A stretch of 15,259 nucleotides of DNA from Frankiaceae bacterium (GCA_947479995.1 CANKBT010000029.1:1-15259); one strand, 5' to 3'; counted from the stretch's first letter, positions 6,374-12,713 are shown. Made by a program: numbers and translations. The notes: generated by a model from the sequence alone, not told the origin.

Positions 6374-7159
6374 TCACGTGCCGGTCGTCAGCTCCAGGTA
6401 GCCGTCGGCGAGCCCTTGCCCGCCGAGGACGGCCAGCAGGACGCCGAGCAGCATGAAGGGGCCGAAGGGCACCTTGCTCTTGCGCCCACCGCGGCCGGCG
6501 AGGACCAGGCCGATGCCCCAGAGCCCTCCCAGCAGGAACCCGGAGAACAGGCCCACCGCCCACGCGCCCCAGCCGAGCCATGCCGTGTAGGCGCCGAGCA
6601 CGCCCGCCAGCTTGACGTCGCCGAAGCCCATGCCGGCCGGGTAGGCGAAGGCGAGCGCGAAGTAGACGGCGTACATGGCCGCCGCCCCCAGGCCCGCGCG
6701 GAGCAGCTCGCCGCTGTCGCTGCCGAGCAGGCTGGCCAGGCCGAGCAGCGCTGCCGTGACGACGTAGGACGGCAGGACGATGACGTCGGGCAGGCGCCGG
6801 ACGTCGAGGTCGATCAGCGCCAGGGCCACCCCGACGGCCGCCAGGTACAGGTACGCGGGCAGCACCGCGTCGGCCCCGAAGCGGACGGCGAGGACGGCGA
6901 ACAGCACGCCGGTCCCCGCCTCGACGAGCGGGTAGCGCGCGCTGATCGGCGCCGCGCAGTCGCGGCAGCGTCCGCGGAGCAGGACCCAGCCCAGCACCGG
7001 CAGGTTGTCGCGCGGGCGGACGGGGTTGCCGCAGCCGGGGCAGGCCGACGGCGGGCTGACGACCGACTCCCCCCTCGGCACGCGCCAGACGACGACGTTG
7101 AGGAAGGAGCCGATCATGAGCCCGACCAGGGCGACGAAGACCGCCAGGAGCGCTGTCAC
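6374..7159 (-). CDS. pilD: Prepilin peptidase / N-methyltransferase (A24 family)
   Basis: This is the polytopic aspartic protease that cuts the prepilin leader after Gly and methylates the new N-terminal residue. The 261 residues begin with LMIGSFLNVVVWRVPRGES, the conserved N-terminal block. The four-cysteine zinc-type domain follows (CPGC at about 41-44 and CRDC at about 65-68), so the methyltransferase part is kept. The two catalytic Asp residues lie in ALIDLDVRRLPD (about 115-126) and in MGFGDVKL (GxGD motif, about 176-183). About seven or eight hydrophobic segments are present. The start is GTG at 7159: an in-frame stop lies 9-12 bases upstream, and no good Shine-Dalgarno is visible. The gene ends the minor-pilin operon, 41 bases after the PilX-like gene. 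It probably serves all five prepilin-like proteins here. Confidence 0.95.
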   Translation of the reverse strand: MTALLAVFVALVGLMIGSFLNVVVWRVPRGESVVSPPSACPGCGNPVRPRDNLPVLGWVLLRGRCRDCAAPISARYPLVEAGTGVLFAVLAVRFGADAVLPAYLYLAAVGVALALIDLDVRRLPDVIVLPSYVVTAALLGLASLLGSDSGELLRAGLGAAAMYAVYFALAFAYPAGMGFGDVKLAGVLGAYTAWLGWGAWAVGLFSGFLLGGLWGIGLVLAGRGGRKSKVPFGPFMLLGVLLAVLGGQGLADGYLELTTGT

Positions 7160-7200
7160 ACGCGTTGTCTACCGGCTCGCGCCGGCCAGCCCGACCGCGC

Positions 7201-8679
7201 TCAGGGGGTCTCGACGACCTCGCGCTTGTACAGCACGTCCGAGGTGTACGACTTCACGGTGTTGCTGCCGGTGATGCCGAAGACCGGGAGCGGGCGGTAG
7301 TACGCGTCGGTCTTGTTGCTGATGGTGGCGGTGCCACCCGCGTAGACCTGGCCGTACAGCGTCGTCTGGTTCGCCTTGTCGACGTTGCACGGCGAGTACA
7401 GGAGCTCCTGCACGCTGGCGGCCATCGTCACCTGCTGGCTCAGGCTGATGCCCGGCACCGAGGTGCTGCACGTCGAGCCGAAGGGCTGGATGAGGTAGAG
7501 GTTGCGCACCTGGGAGGAGGAGGTCGACTCGAAGGTCATGCTCTGGCTCAGGTCGACGCCGCCGTCGGCGAAGACGGCCACGTCGGCACCGAGGCGCACG
7601 GTCTTGGTGTTCGTCGGGAAGGACAGGCGGCAGCTGGTGCGCAGCAGCGTCTTGCCGGCGGTCGAGGCGCGGTTCTCCAGCCACCACGCGGGGTCGCTGT
7701 CGTTCTTGGCGCCGCAGCTGTTGGCGACCTTGGTGGCGAAGCCCTGCGCCGTCCACGTGGCCAGCGTCGCGGGGTCCGCCTTGAGCTGCGGGAACGCCTG
7801 CGCCGGCGGGGCGGCCTGCGGCTGCAGCACGCACTTGCCCGCGTTGCTCGTGCAGTAGGCGGCCGGCGACACGACGCTCGCCCGCACCTTGCCCGCGACC
7901 GCGGCGCCGGTCATGGTCGCCGTGCGGCCGTTGCCGACGATGACGTCGCCCTGCACCTGCCCCCGCGAGCCGGTGAAGCCCTGCCCGGCGTGGGCGTTCA
8001 CGTCGATGGTGCAGGTGCCGGTCATCGAGATGGTGCCCTGCGCGTAGACCGAGCCGCGGTAGTGCTGGTTGTTGGCGCAGGAGAAGTTGCCGTTGGTGTA
8101 GACGTCGGCGTCCGGCCCGTTCTGGCCGTACAGGTCGAAGTTGTTGGAGGCGACCACGCCCGCGTTGCCGAAGATGGCCTTGTTGAGGTCGTTGTCGAAC
8201 AGCGGCTTGAGCTGCACCAGCGACTCGACCGACCGCGTGGTGGACGTCCCGCCGCCCGCGGGCGCGGCGATCGACGTGCCGCGGATCAGGGCGCGGGTGG
8301 CGACGAAGCCGGGGCTGAGCGGGCAGCCGGCGACGGTACCCGCCGCGTCGTAGTAGACGACCTCGGTCTGGATGACGAGGCTGTCCGGCCCGACCTCCAC
8401 GTCCTCGCTCGTCGGCGCTCCTGCCCCGGTGCACGGCACGGAGGCGACGGACGCCTCCTGGATGGTCGACAGCGCGCGGTCGACCGCGCCCTCCGCCGTC
8501 GTCACGGCGGCCGACCGGGCGCGGTCGCGCCCGGTCGCGCGGTTGTCGCTCACCGCGACCGTGATCATCGTCGTCATCAGGGCCGTGGCCAGGCCGACCA
8601 GCGCCAGCGAGACGATGAGGGCAGCGCCCTCGTCGCGGCGGTCGGCCGGCCGGAGCCGCTGCAGGAAGGAGGTCAGCAC
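7201..8679 (-). CDS. PilX-like minor pilin with a large beta-helix-like outer domain
   Basis: The 492-residue protein starts with a basic leader ending DEG (residue 18), then AALIVSLALVGLATALM (19-35). This is the pattern of PilX/GspK-type N-termini rather than standard FTLIE: position +5 is Val, not Glu. A helical region with DNRATGRDRARSAAVTTAEGAVDRAL follows, as in PilX. From about residue 170 the protein has short Gly/Asn/Thr-rich strands that repeat in a ladder (YTNGNF, GSVYAQGTISMTG, VQGDVIVGNG, AAVAGKV), suggesting a bactofilin-like or right-handed beta-helix fold. Several Cys are spread through the outer part. The GTG at 8679 has a GAGGAG site, 12 bases after the preceding gene. Proteins lacking Glu5 often sit at the pilus tip, so a tip or adhesive role is plausible but unproven. 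Confidence 0.75.
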   Translation of the reverse strand: MLTSFLQRLRPADRRDEGAALIVSLALVGLATALMTTMITVAVSDNRATGRDRARSAAVTTAEGAVDRALSTIQEASVASVPCTGAGAPTSEDVEVGPDSLVIQTEVVYYDAAGTVAGCPLSPGFVATRALIRGTSIAAPAGGGTSTTRSVESLVQLKPLFDNDLNKAIFGNAGVVASNNFDLYGQNGPDADVYTNGNFSCANNQHYRGSVYAQGTISMTGTCTIDVNAHAGQGFTGSRGQVQGDVIVGNGRTATMTGAAVAGKVRASVVSPAAYCTSNAGKCVLQPQAAPPAQAFPQLKADPATLATWTAQGFATKVANSCGAKNDSDPAWWLENRASTAGKTLLRTSCRLSFPTNTKTVRLGADVAVFADGGVDLSQSMTFESTSSSQVRNLYLIQPFGSTCSTSVPGISLSQQVTMAASVQELLYSPCNVDKANQTTLYGQVYAGGTATISNKTDAYYRPLPVFGITGSNTVKSYTSDVLYKREVVETP

Positions 8680-8691
8680 GTCGGCTCCTCG

Positions 8692-9366
8692 TCAGACGGC
8701 GGGCGCCGGGCTGCAGAGCCCGCCGTCGTAGCCGTAGTTGGTGTTGCGCCCGGACACGGACGACGTCTGGACGGTCGGGGCCTCGCGACGGGCGTCGTCG
8801 GCCTCGAAGCGGACCTGCAGGTAGCGGCTGCTCGACGCGCTGGTCGCGCCGGCGAGCTTGAAGGGGTACGCGCTGGGCGCGAGGACCAGGCCCCGGGCCT
8901 GGGTCGTCCACGCGCTGAACTGGCCGTCGGTCTGCCAGCGCGGGGACCAGCTGCGGCTGCGGAGCATGGCGTGCGCCGGGTCCGCCGGGTCGGCCAGCAC
9001 CTGCCACTGGACGCAGCGCTCGGTGCCGTTGGCCTGCGTGTAGACCCGCATGCAGGTGCCGGCGTCCGCGCCGTTGCCGGTGCAGCCGCCGCCGGTCTCC
9101 TGCGACGGGCTGTACAGCACGTTGCCCGAGCGCACCTGGCGGTCGATCTGCGCGACGGCCTGGCGCACCTCGAAGTTGGCGTCGGCACTGCCCTGCACGT
9201 CGCGGGTGTAGCGGCCGACGCCGATGAGGCCCTGGTAGACGATCACCGTGGCGATGCTGAAGACGAACATCGACACGAGGACCTCGACCAGCGTCAGCCC
9301 CCTGTCCTCGGAGGACCGGACGCGCGCCCACCGGCGCTGCAGGACGTCACGCACGGGACTACGCAT
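8692..9366 (-). CDS. Minor prepilin (PilV/PilW-like), 224 residues
   Basis: A class III-type leader of 23 residues ends EDRG, followed by LTLVEVLVSMFVFSIATVIVYQGLIG (24-49). The Glu at +5 and the long hydrophobic helix needed for packing into the fibre core are both present. The helix continues as a polar part (VRQAVAQIDRQVRSGNVLY), and the outer domain has Cys-containing loops and ends GGLCSPAPAV. The length and the DRQVRSGN segment resemble PilW/ComGF-type minor pilins, but I cannot name an orthologue. The ATG at 9366 overlaps the end of the upstream pilin gene by 8 bases; a GTG at 9354 is an alternative with no better ribosome site. It probably helps prime assembly with its operon partners. 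Confidence 0.82.
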   Translation of the reverse strand: MRSPVRDVLQRRWARVRSSEDRGLTLVEVLVSMFVFSIATVIVYQGLIGVGRYTRDVQGSADANFEVRQAVAQIDRQVRSGNVLYSPSQETGGGCTGNGADAGTCMRVYTQANGTERCVQWQVLADPADPAHAMLRSRSWSPRWQTDGQFSAWTTQARGLVLAPSAYPFKLAGATSASSSRYLQVRFEADDARREAPTVQTSSVSGRNTNYGYDGGLCSPAPAV

Positions 9367-11203
9367 CGAAGGCCGCCTTGAAGGAGGAGCGCGCGACGAC
9401 CGACCCGAGGTCGACCGAGACGCCGAAGCGCGCGGTGCGCACCCCGTTGGTCGTGATGTCGTAGACGAGGTCGGCGCGCAGGGTGCTCGTCGGCGTCGCC
9501 GAGGCGGCGCAGGCCTCGCTCTTGCAGGTGGCGTCGGGCCGGGTGACGGTCGGCGCGAGCGCGGCGTCCGCGCCGGCGCGGAACGAGCCGGTGACCGTCA
9601 CGACCGTCGTGACCCCGCCCTGGCCGTAGCGGCCGGTGACGGTGCCCAGGTCGACGGCCAGGTCGCTGGCCAGCCCGTTGATCGACTGCGACCGCACCGT
9701 GCGCGTCGTCGCGTCGTACCAGCTCACCGTGCCCGACGTCCGGTCGAAGGCCGGCGTCCGCGCGCCGAAGCCGCTCTCGGCGTACGCGCTCTCCGTCGTG
9801 CCGTCCAGGCTCAGCAGGGCACCGCCCCAGCCCGCCGGCACGGCGTCGCCGGACTGGCCCGCCGGCAGGCCGCCGACCATCACCGCGCCGAGCGAGCGGG
9901 TGACCTGGGCGCTCACGCAGCCGACGCCGGTGGCGGTCGGGCAGGCCGTCCCGCCCGCGCCGACGAGGCGGGCGACGGTGGCCCGGCTGTCGGCCGGCGC
10001 GGCGCCGACCTCGAGCAGGCGGAAGTTGGGGGCGCCGTTCGCGAGGGCGAGGTCGACGTAGGCGGGGCCGTTGACGGCCCGCACCCGGCTGGCCGCGCAG
10101 GGCCGGTTGAGGGCGTTCGCCAGGCCGGACCCGTTGCTGCCCACGCACGAGCTCGCCGTGCTGGCCGTGCGGGTGTCGGCGCCGCCGGTGTCGCCGGTCG
10201 TGGGCCGGGCGCTCAGGGTGCCCCCGGTCCCCGTGACGGGCACCGGGCTCGCCGACGCCTGCGTGAGGGGCGCGGAGGCCGCGCCGGTGTCCGTGGAGGA
10301 CGGGTCGTCGTCGGCGGCGGCAGGGGCCTCCAGGCCACCGCTGCTCGTCAGCGCGCCGTCGGCCGTGCGCCGGACGCCGGTCGACGAGGCGGCTGCCGAG
10401 AGCTTGGTGAGCTGCTCGCTGCCGAGGGTGGCGCTCAGGCCGGGCAGGGCCAGGTCGAGCTCCTCGGCGCCGAAGCCCACGAGCGGGGCGCCCTTGTCGT
10501 CCGGGTTGAACAGCGTCACGCCGGCGTTGGTCAGGCCGGCGTCGGCGTTGAAGGACGCCTGGCACGAGCCGGCGTAGGGGTGGGTCGCGGACGACAGGCA
10601 GCGGCTCGGCGAGTAGGCCAGCGAGCGCTGCACCACGGTCTGCGTGCCGCGGCTGACCGGCGAGGTCCACGTGACGAGCACGGTGAGGTTGACGGCCTGC
10701 TGGGCGCCGCCGGCCGAGACGTACGTGACGACGCGGTAGGTGACGCCGTCGAGCGTCTGCGAGGTGACGTGCGGCGCGAGCGGTGCGTCACCGCCGGCCG
10801 GCAGGGCCGTCGCCTGCACGACGAGCAGCTCGTCGACGCCCTCGGACGGGATGCGCAGGCGCACCGAGCCGCCGCTGCTCCCGCAGGCCCCGCTGGCCGT
10901 CAGGTAGGTGCGGTCGGGGTGCCCGGTCTGGGTCGGCTTGAGGTCCGCGCAGTACATGCCGGCCTGCAGCTTGCGGGCGTCGATGGCGCGGAACTGCTCC
11001 ATCTGGCTGGTCGCCAGCCCGGTGGCCGTCTGGCGCTGCTTGGACTGCGCCGCGCCCTTGAGGCTCGACAGCAGCGTGGAGATCAGGGCGCTCACCACGA
11101 TGAGCGTGATGACCATGGCCACCGTCAGCTCGATGAGGGTGAAGCCCTCGTCGCTCCGCTGCGGGCCGAGGCGCCGGTCGAGGGCGCGGCGGAGGCGGAT
11201 CAC
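9359..11203 (-). CDS. Large PilW-like prepilin, 614 residues
   Basis: The leader of 20 residues ends SDEG and is followed by FTLIELTVAMVITLIVVSAL, with Glu at +5, so this is a genuine prepilin substrate for PilD. The outer part is very large for a pilin, since most are 120-250 residues. After a first domain (about 60-265, with Cys at 85, 107, 202 and 214) comes an Ala/Ser/Thr/Gly-rich linker (about 271-350). A second domain (about 352-614) has its own Cys residues and many short strands. The GTG at 11203 has AGGAGA upstream and forms a GTGA overlap with the stop of the preceding small pilin; the longer open frame to 11287 is that gene's shadow. Two outer domains joined by a flexible linker suggest a tip-located or ligand-binding subunit. 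That role is inference. Confidence 0.82.
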   Translation of the reverse strand: MIRLRRALDRRLGPQRSDEGFTLIELTVAMVITLIVVSALISTLLSSLKGAAQSKQRQTATGLATSQMEQFRAIDARKLQAGMYCADLKPTQTGHPDRTYLTASGACGSSGGSVRLRIPSEGVDELLVVQATALPAGGDAPLAPHVTSQTLDGVTYRVVTYVSAGGAQQAVNLTVLVTWTSPVSRGTQTVVQRSLAYSPSRCLSSATHPYAGSCQASFNADAGLTNAGVTLFNPDDKGAPLVGFGAEELDLALPGLSATLGSEQLTKLSAAASSTGVRRTADGALTSSGGLEAPAAADDDPSSTDTGAASAPLTQASASPVPVTGTGGTLSARPTTGDTGGADTRTASTASSCVGSNGSGLANALNRPCAASRVRAVNGPAYVDLALANGAPNFRLLEVGAAPADSRATVARLVGAGGTACPTATGVGCVSAQVTRSLGAVMVGGLPAGQSGDAVPAGWGGALLSLDGTTESAYAESGFGARTPAFDRTSGTVSWYDATTRTVRSQSINGLASDLAVDLGTVTGRYGQGGVTTVVTVTGSFRAGADAALAPTVTRPDATCKSEACAASATPTSTLRADLVYDITTNGVRTARFGVSVDLGSVVARSSFKAAFDA

Positions 11204-11625
11204 GAGCAGTCTCCTGGTTCGAGCCCGTCGAGGGCGGAGTAGCGGTACGTGCCGGTGTTGCCGGCCGGGTCGGTGAGCGCGACGCACCAGGTCTGCGCGC
11301 CGTCCAGGCCGGAGCTCGCGCCCGTGGCCGGCAGGCTGCTGCCGACGGTGAGGCGGGCGAACGTGCTGGACGAGCCGTCCGTGACGGCGATGCGGCCGGG
11401 CGTCGAGCCGTCGAGCACGACCGGGCCGGCGCCGCCGATCCAGTACGTCGCGACCTCCTTGCCCAGGTTGCTGACGTCCGCCTGGGTGGCCGAGTCGTGC
11501 GCGCGGCCGCGCTGGGTGAGGAAGACCGGGATCGCGATGGCGGCGAGCACGCCGAGGACCGTCATGACGACGAGCAGCTCCACGAGCGTGAAGCCGCGGT
11601 CGCCGCGCGCGTGCGGTGCGTCCAC
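11200..11625 (-). CDS. Minor pilin, paralogue of the major pilin
   Basis: This 141-residue prepilin has a short leader VDAPHARGDRG, then FTLVELLVVMTVLGVLAAIAIPVFLTQR. It is clearly related to the neighbouring PilA: both share the AAIAIPVFL helix, the DSAT.AD segment and GKEVAT. Both also have a WCV Cys and a C-terminal Cys enclosing a similar loop (TWCVALTDPAG to GLEPGDC). I chose GTG at 11625 because GGAGGA lies six bases upstream, and because the longer frame to 11736 would run through the promoter and the terminator hairpin. It is the first gene of the minor-pilin operon and is coupled to the 614-residue prepilin by GTGA. It could be a minor subunit or an alternative major pilin. Confidence 0.86.
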   Translation of the reverse strand: MDAPHARGDRGFTLVELLVVMTVLGVLAAIAIPVFLTQRGRAHDSATQADVSNLGKEVATYWIGGAGPVVLDGSTPGRIAVTDGSSSTFARLTVGSSLPATGASSGLDGAQTWCVALTDPAGNTGTYRYSALDGLEPGDCS

Positions 11626-11653
11626 GGTGGTCCTCCTCTCCGGTGTCCGTGCA

Positions 11654-11683
11654 GGCTTCGACGCCGCCGAGGGCCGACTTGAG
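11654..11683 (-). promoter_or_regulatory. Sigma-28-like promoter for the minor-pilin operon
   Basis: On the minus strand CTCAAG (11683-11678) is followed after exactly 17 bases by CGAAGCC (11660-11654), the same two boxes and spacing as before pilA. Predicted transcription starts near 11648, about 20 bases before the GTG of the first minor pilin, leaving room only for its ribosome site. Confidence 0.55.
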
Positions 11684-11723
11684 GGCCCGGTGGAGTCATG
11701 TGGCCGTGACCCCGGGGACGCCG

Positions 11724-11757
11724 AGAGGGCGGCCACCCCGTGGGGTGACCGCCCTCT
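11724..11757 (-). terminator. Strong hairpin terminator after pilA
   Basis: A 16-bp stem (11724-11739 with 11742-11757) has one C-A mismatch and a 2-base loop, starting 30 bases after the pilA stop. There is no U-tract, which is common for actinobacterial terminators. It separates abundant pilA mRNA from the minor-pilin operon, whose own promoter lies just beyond. Confidence 0.8.
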
Positions 11758-11787
11758 GGCGTCCGGCCGGAGCCGGGTGGTGCGGGA

Positions 11788-12210
11788 CTAGCAGCCGACG
11801 TTGTCGAGGCCGTTCGCCGAGTCGTAGCTCCAGGTCTCGTTGCCGTCGGAGCCCTGCGCGTTGTTGAACTCGACGCACCAGTCGGTGGCGCTGGCGAAGA
11901 CGCTGTCGGCCGCGACGTAGGTGACGTTGTCGCTGGCCTTGCCGATGTCCTCGCCGTTGAGCGTGTAGCGGCCGCCGGCCTGGGCGACGGTGGGCGCCGT
12001 GGTGCCGTCGACGTAGAAGGTCGCGACCTCCTTGCCGACGGTGGAGGCGTCGGCCTTGGTCGCGCTGTCCTGCGCCTTGGCGCGCTGCGACAGGAACACC
12101 GGGATGGCGATGGCGGCGAGGATGCCGATGATGATCATGACGACCAGGAGCTCGATGAGCGTGAAGCCGCCCTCGTTCTCCTCCTTGGCCTTGCGCAGAC
12201 GAGCGAGCAT
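11788..12210 (-). CDS. pilA: Major type IV pilin
   Basis: This is the prepilin of 140 residues expected to form the pilus fibre. The leader MLARLRKAKEENEGG (15) ends in Gly, followed by FTLIELLVVMIIIGILAAIAIPVFLSQR, a canonical type IVa N-terminal helix with Glu at +5. The globular part is small (about 90 residues). It has two Cys (in DWCVEF and at the very C-terminus, NVGC) that probably form the D-loop disulfide. I call it the major pilin because it is monocistronic, with its own promoter and riboswitch-like leader before it and a strong terminator after it, and because its sequence is the most canonical. The ATG at 12210 has a strong AGGAGGA site. The next gene downstream is a shorter-leader paralogue. 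Confidence 0.92.
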   Translation of the reverse strand: MLARLRKAKEENEGGFTLIELLVVMIIIGILAAIAIPVFLSQRAKAQDSATKADASTVGKEVATFYVDGTTAPTVAQAGGRYTLNGEDIGKASDNVTYVAADSVFASATDWCVEFNNAQGSDGNETWSYDSANGLDNVGC

Positions 12211-12251
12211 TGCAGTCCTCCTGGGACGGGATGAAGTGCGGATGGTGTGAG

Positions 12252-12300
12252 CCGCGCGGAGTGCTCGGACCTCTGCGCGGCCTCCCGTCTGGGAGGGCCG
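12252..12300 (-). promoter_or_regulatory. Candidate expression platform between the riboswitch and pilA
   Basis: Directly after the aptamer the minus strand forms a 9-bp hairpin with one bulged C and a 4-base AGAC loop (12278-12300). A second stem, CCGCGC/GCGCGG with an extra GAG/CUC, spans 12252-12280. The two overlap at 12278-12280. The first could act as a terminator without a U-tract, or either could influence access to the pilA ribosome site. The pairing is seen; the role is inferred. Confidence 0.4.
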
Positions 12301-12386
12301 GCCAAGGCAGCTGGGCTGACTCCCGTGTGCAGGAGTCCCCTGGCTTTGCGACCCCGCCTCGCGGCGGGTGTGCCCTTGCTCGGTCG
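12301..12386 (-). ncRNA. Cyclic di-GMP class I (GEMM-I) riboswitch aptamer upstream of pilA
   Basis: The minus strand carries the GEMM-I landmarks in order. AGGGCA (12376-12371) is followed by ACC and a 6-bp stem CCCGCC/GGCGGG (12368-12363 with 12358-12353) capped by a GNRA loop GCGA (12362-12359). Next is the invariant-looking CGCAAAGCC (12350-12342), then a second hairpin GACUCC/GGAGUC (about 12336-12320) and the closing segment CCCAGCUGCC (12315-12306), whose UGCC can pair back with GGCA. The known aptamer reads AGGGCA-AACC-stem-GNRA-stem-GGACGCAAAGCC in the same order. The base corresponding to G20 of the Vibrio Vc2 aptamer (12374) is G, which predicts c-di-GMP rather than cGAMP as ligand. 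It lies just after the predicted transcription start and about 90 bases before pilA. A covariance-model search would settle it. Confidence 0.8.
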
Positions 12387-12407
12387 TGCGGCTCGTGTGA
12401 CAACAAT

Positions 12408-12437
12408 GGCTTCGGGCCGGCTGTCCGCGGGCTTGAG
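12408..12437 (-). promoter_or_regulatory. Sigma-28-like promoter for pilA
   Basis: On the minus strand CTCAAG (12437-12432) is followed after exactly 17 bases by CGAAGCC (12414-12408), within GCCCGAAGCC. This fits the FliA/WhiG-type pattern and matches the other two copies in this window. Predicted transcription starts near 12402, placing the riboswitch-like element at the very start of the mRNA and giving a leader of about 190 bases. Confidence 0.55.
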
Positions 12438-12655
12438 GAATTGCGCGAACTTCTTCTCGGAGGGCCCGAAGGGACTACGCCCAGCGGGCCGGCGGCGGCC
12501 GTACGGCGCAGCCCCGGGCGCCCGGACGGGTGCTCCGCCCGCCTGGCCGAGGGCCCGGCCGCGCGCCCCGGCGGGCGCCTCCGGGCCCGCTGGTGCGCCC
12601 GGCCGGGACGCTCGGCACGCGGGGCCGGCACGCGCCTCCGGGCCCGGGGACGCGA
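12438..12655. other. Non-coding spacer upstream of the pilA promoter, with a 15-bp direct repeat
   Basis: This stretch between the pilC terminator and the pilA promoter is extremely GC-rich. I find no credible gene on either strand. A 15-base direct repeat, GCGCCTCCGGGCCCG, occurs at 12575-12589 and 12632-12646, 57 bases apart. Each copy contains the palindrome CGGGCCCG, or most of it. It could be a binding site or chance in GC-rich DNA. Confidence 0.4.
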
Positions 12656-12694
12656 CGAGGGCGGCGCCGACCCGTCGGGTCGACGCCGCCCTCG
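12656..12694 (-). terminator. Strong hairpin terminator after pilC
   Basis: An 18-base inverted repeat (12656-12673 with 12677-12694) has one C-A mismatch and a 3-base loop, 20 bases after the pilC stop. It closes the pilT-pilC transcript and isolates pilA. It shares the GAGGGCGGC core with the terminator after pilA and has no U-tract. Confidence 0.8.
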
Positions 12695-12713
12695 TGGCGG
12701 TGCGGGAGCGCAG

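Noticed and set aside
7165..11242. Plus-strand open frames of 738 and 664 codons opposite the minor-pilin genes
   Set aside because: The same shadow effect: no recognisable domain, and the opposite strand has prepilin signals and ribosome sites.
11626..11736. Longer start for the small minor pilin (178 residues)
   Set aside because: It would translate across a promoter motif and part of the terminator hairpin. GTG at 11625 has a strong GGAGGA site.
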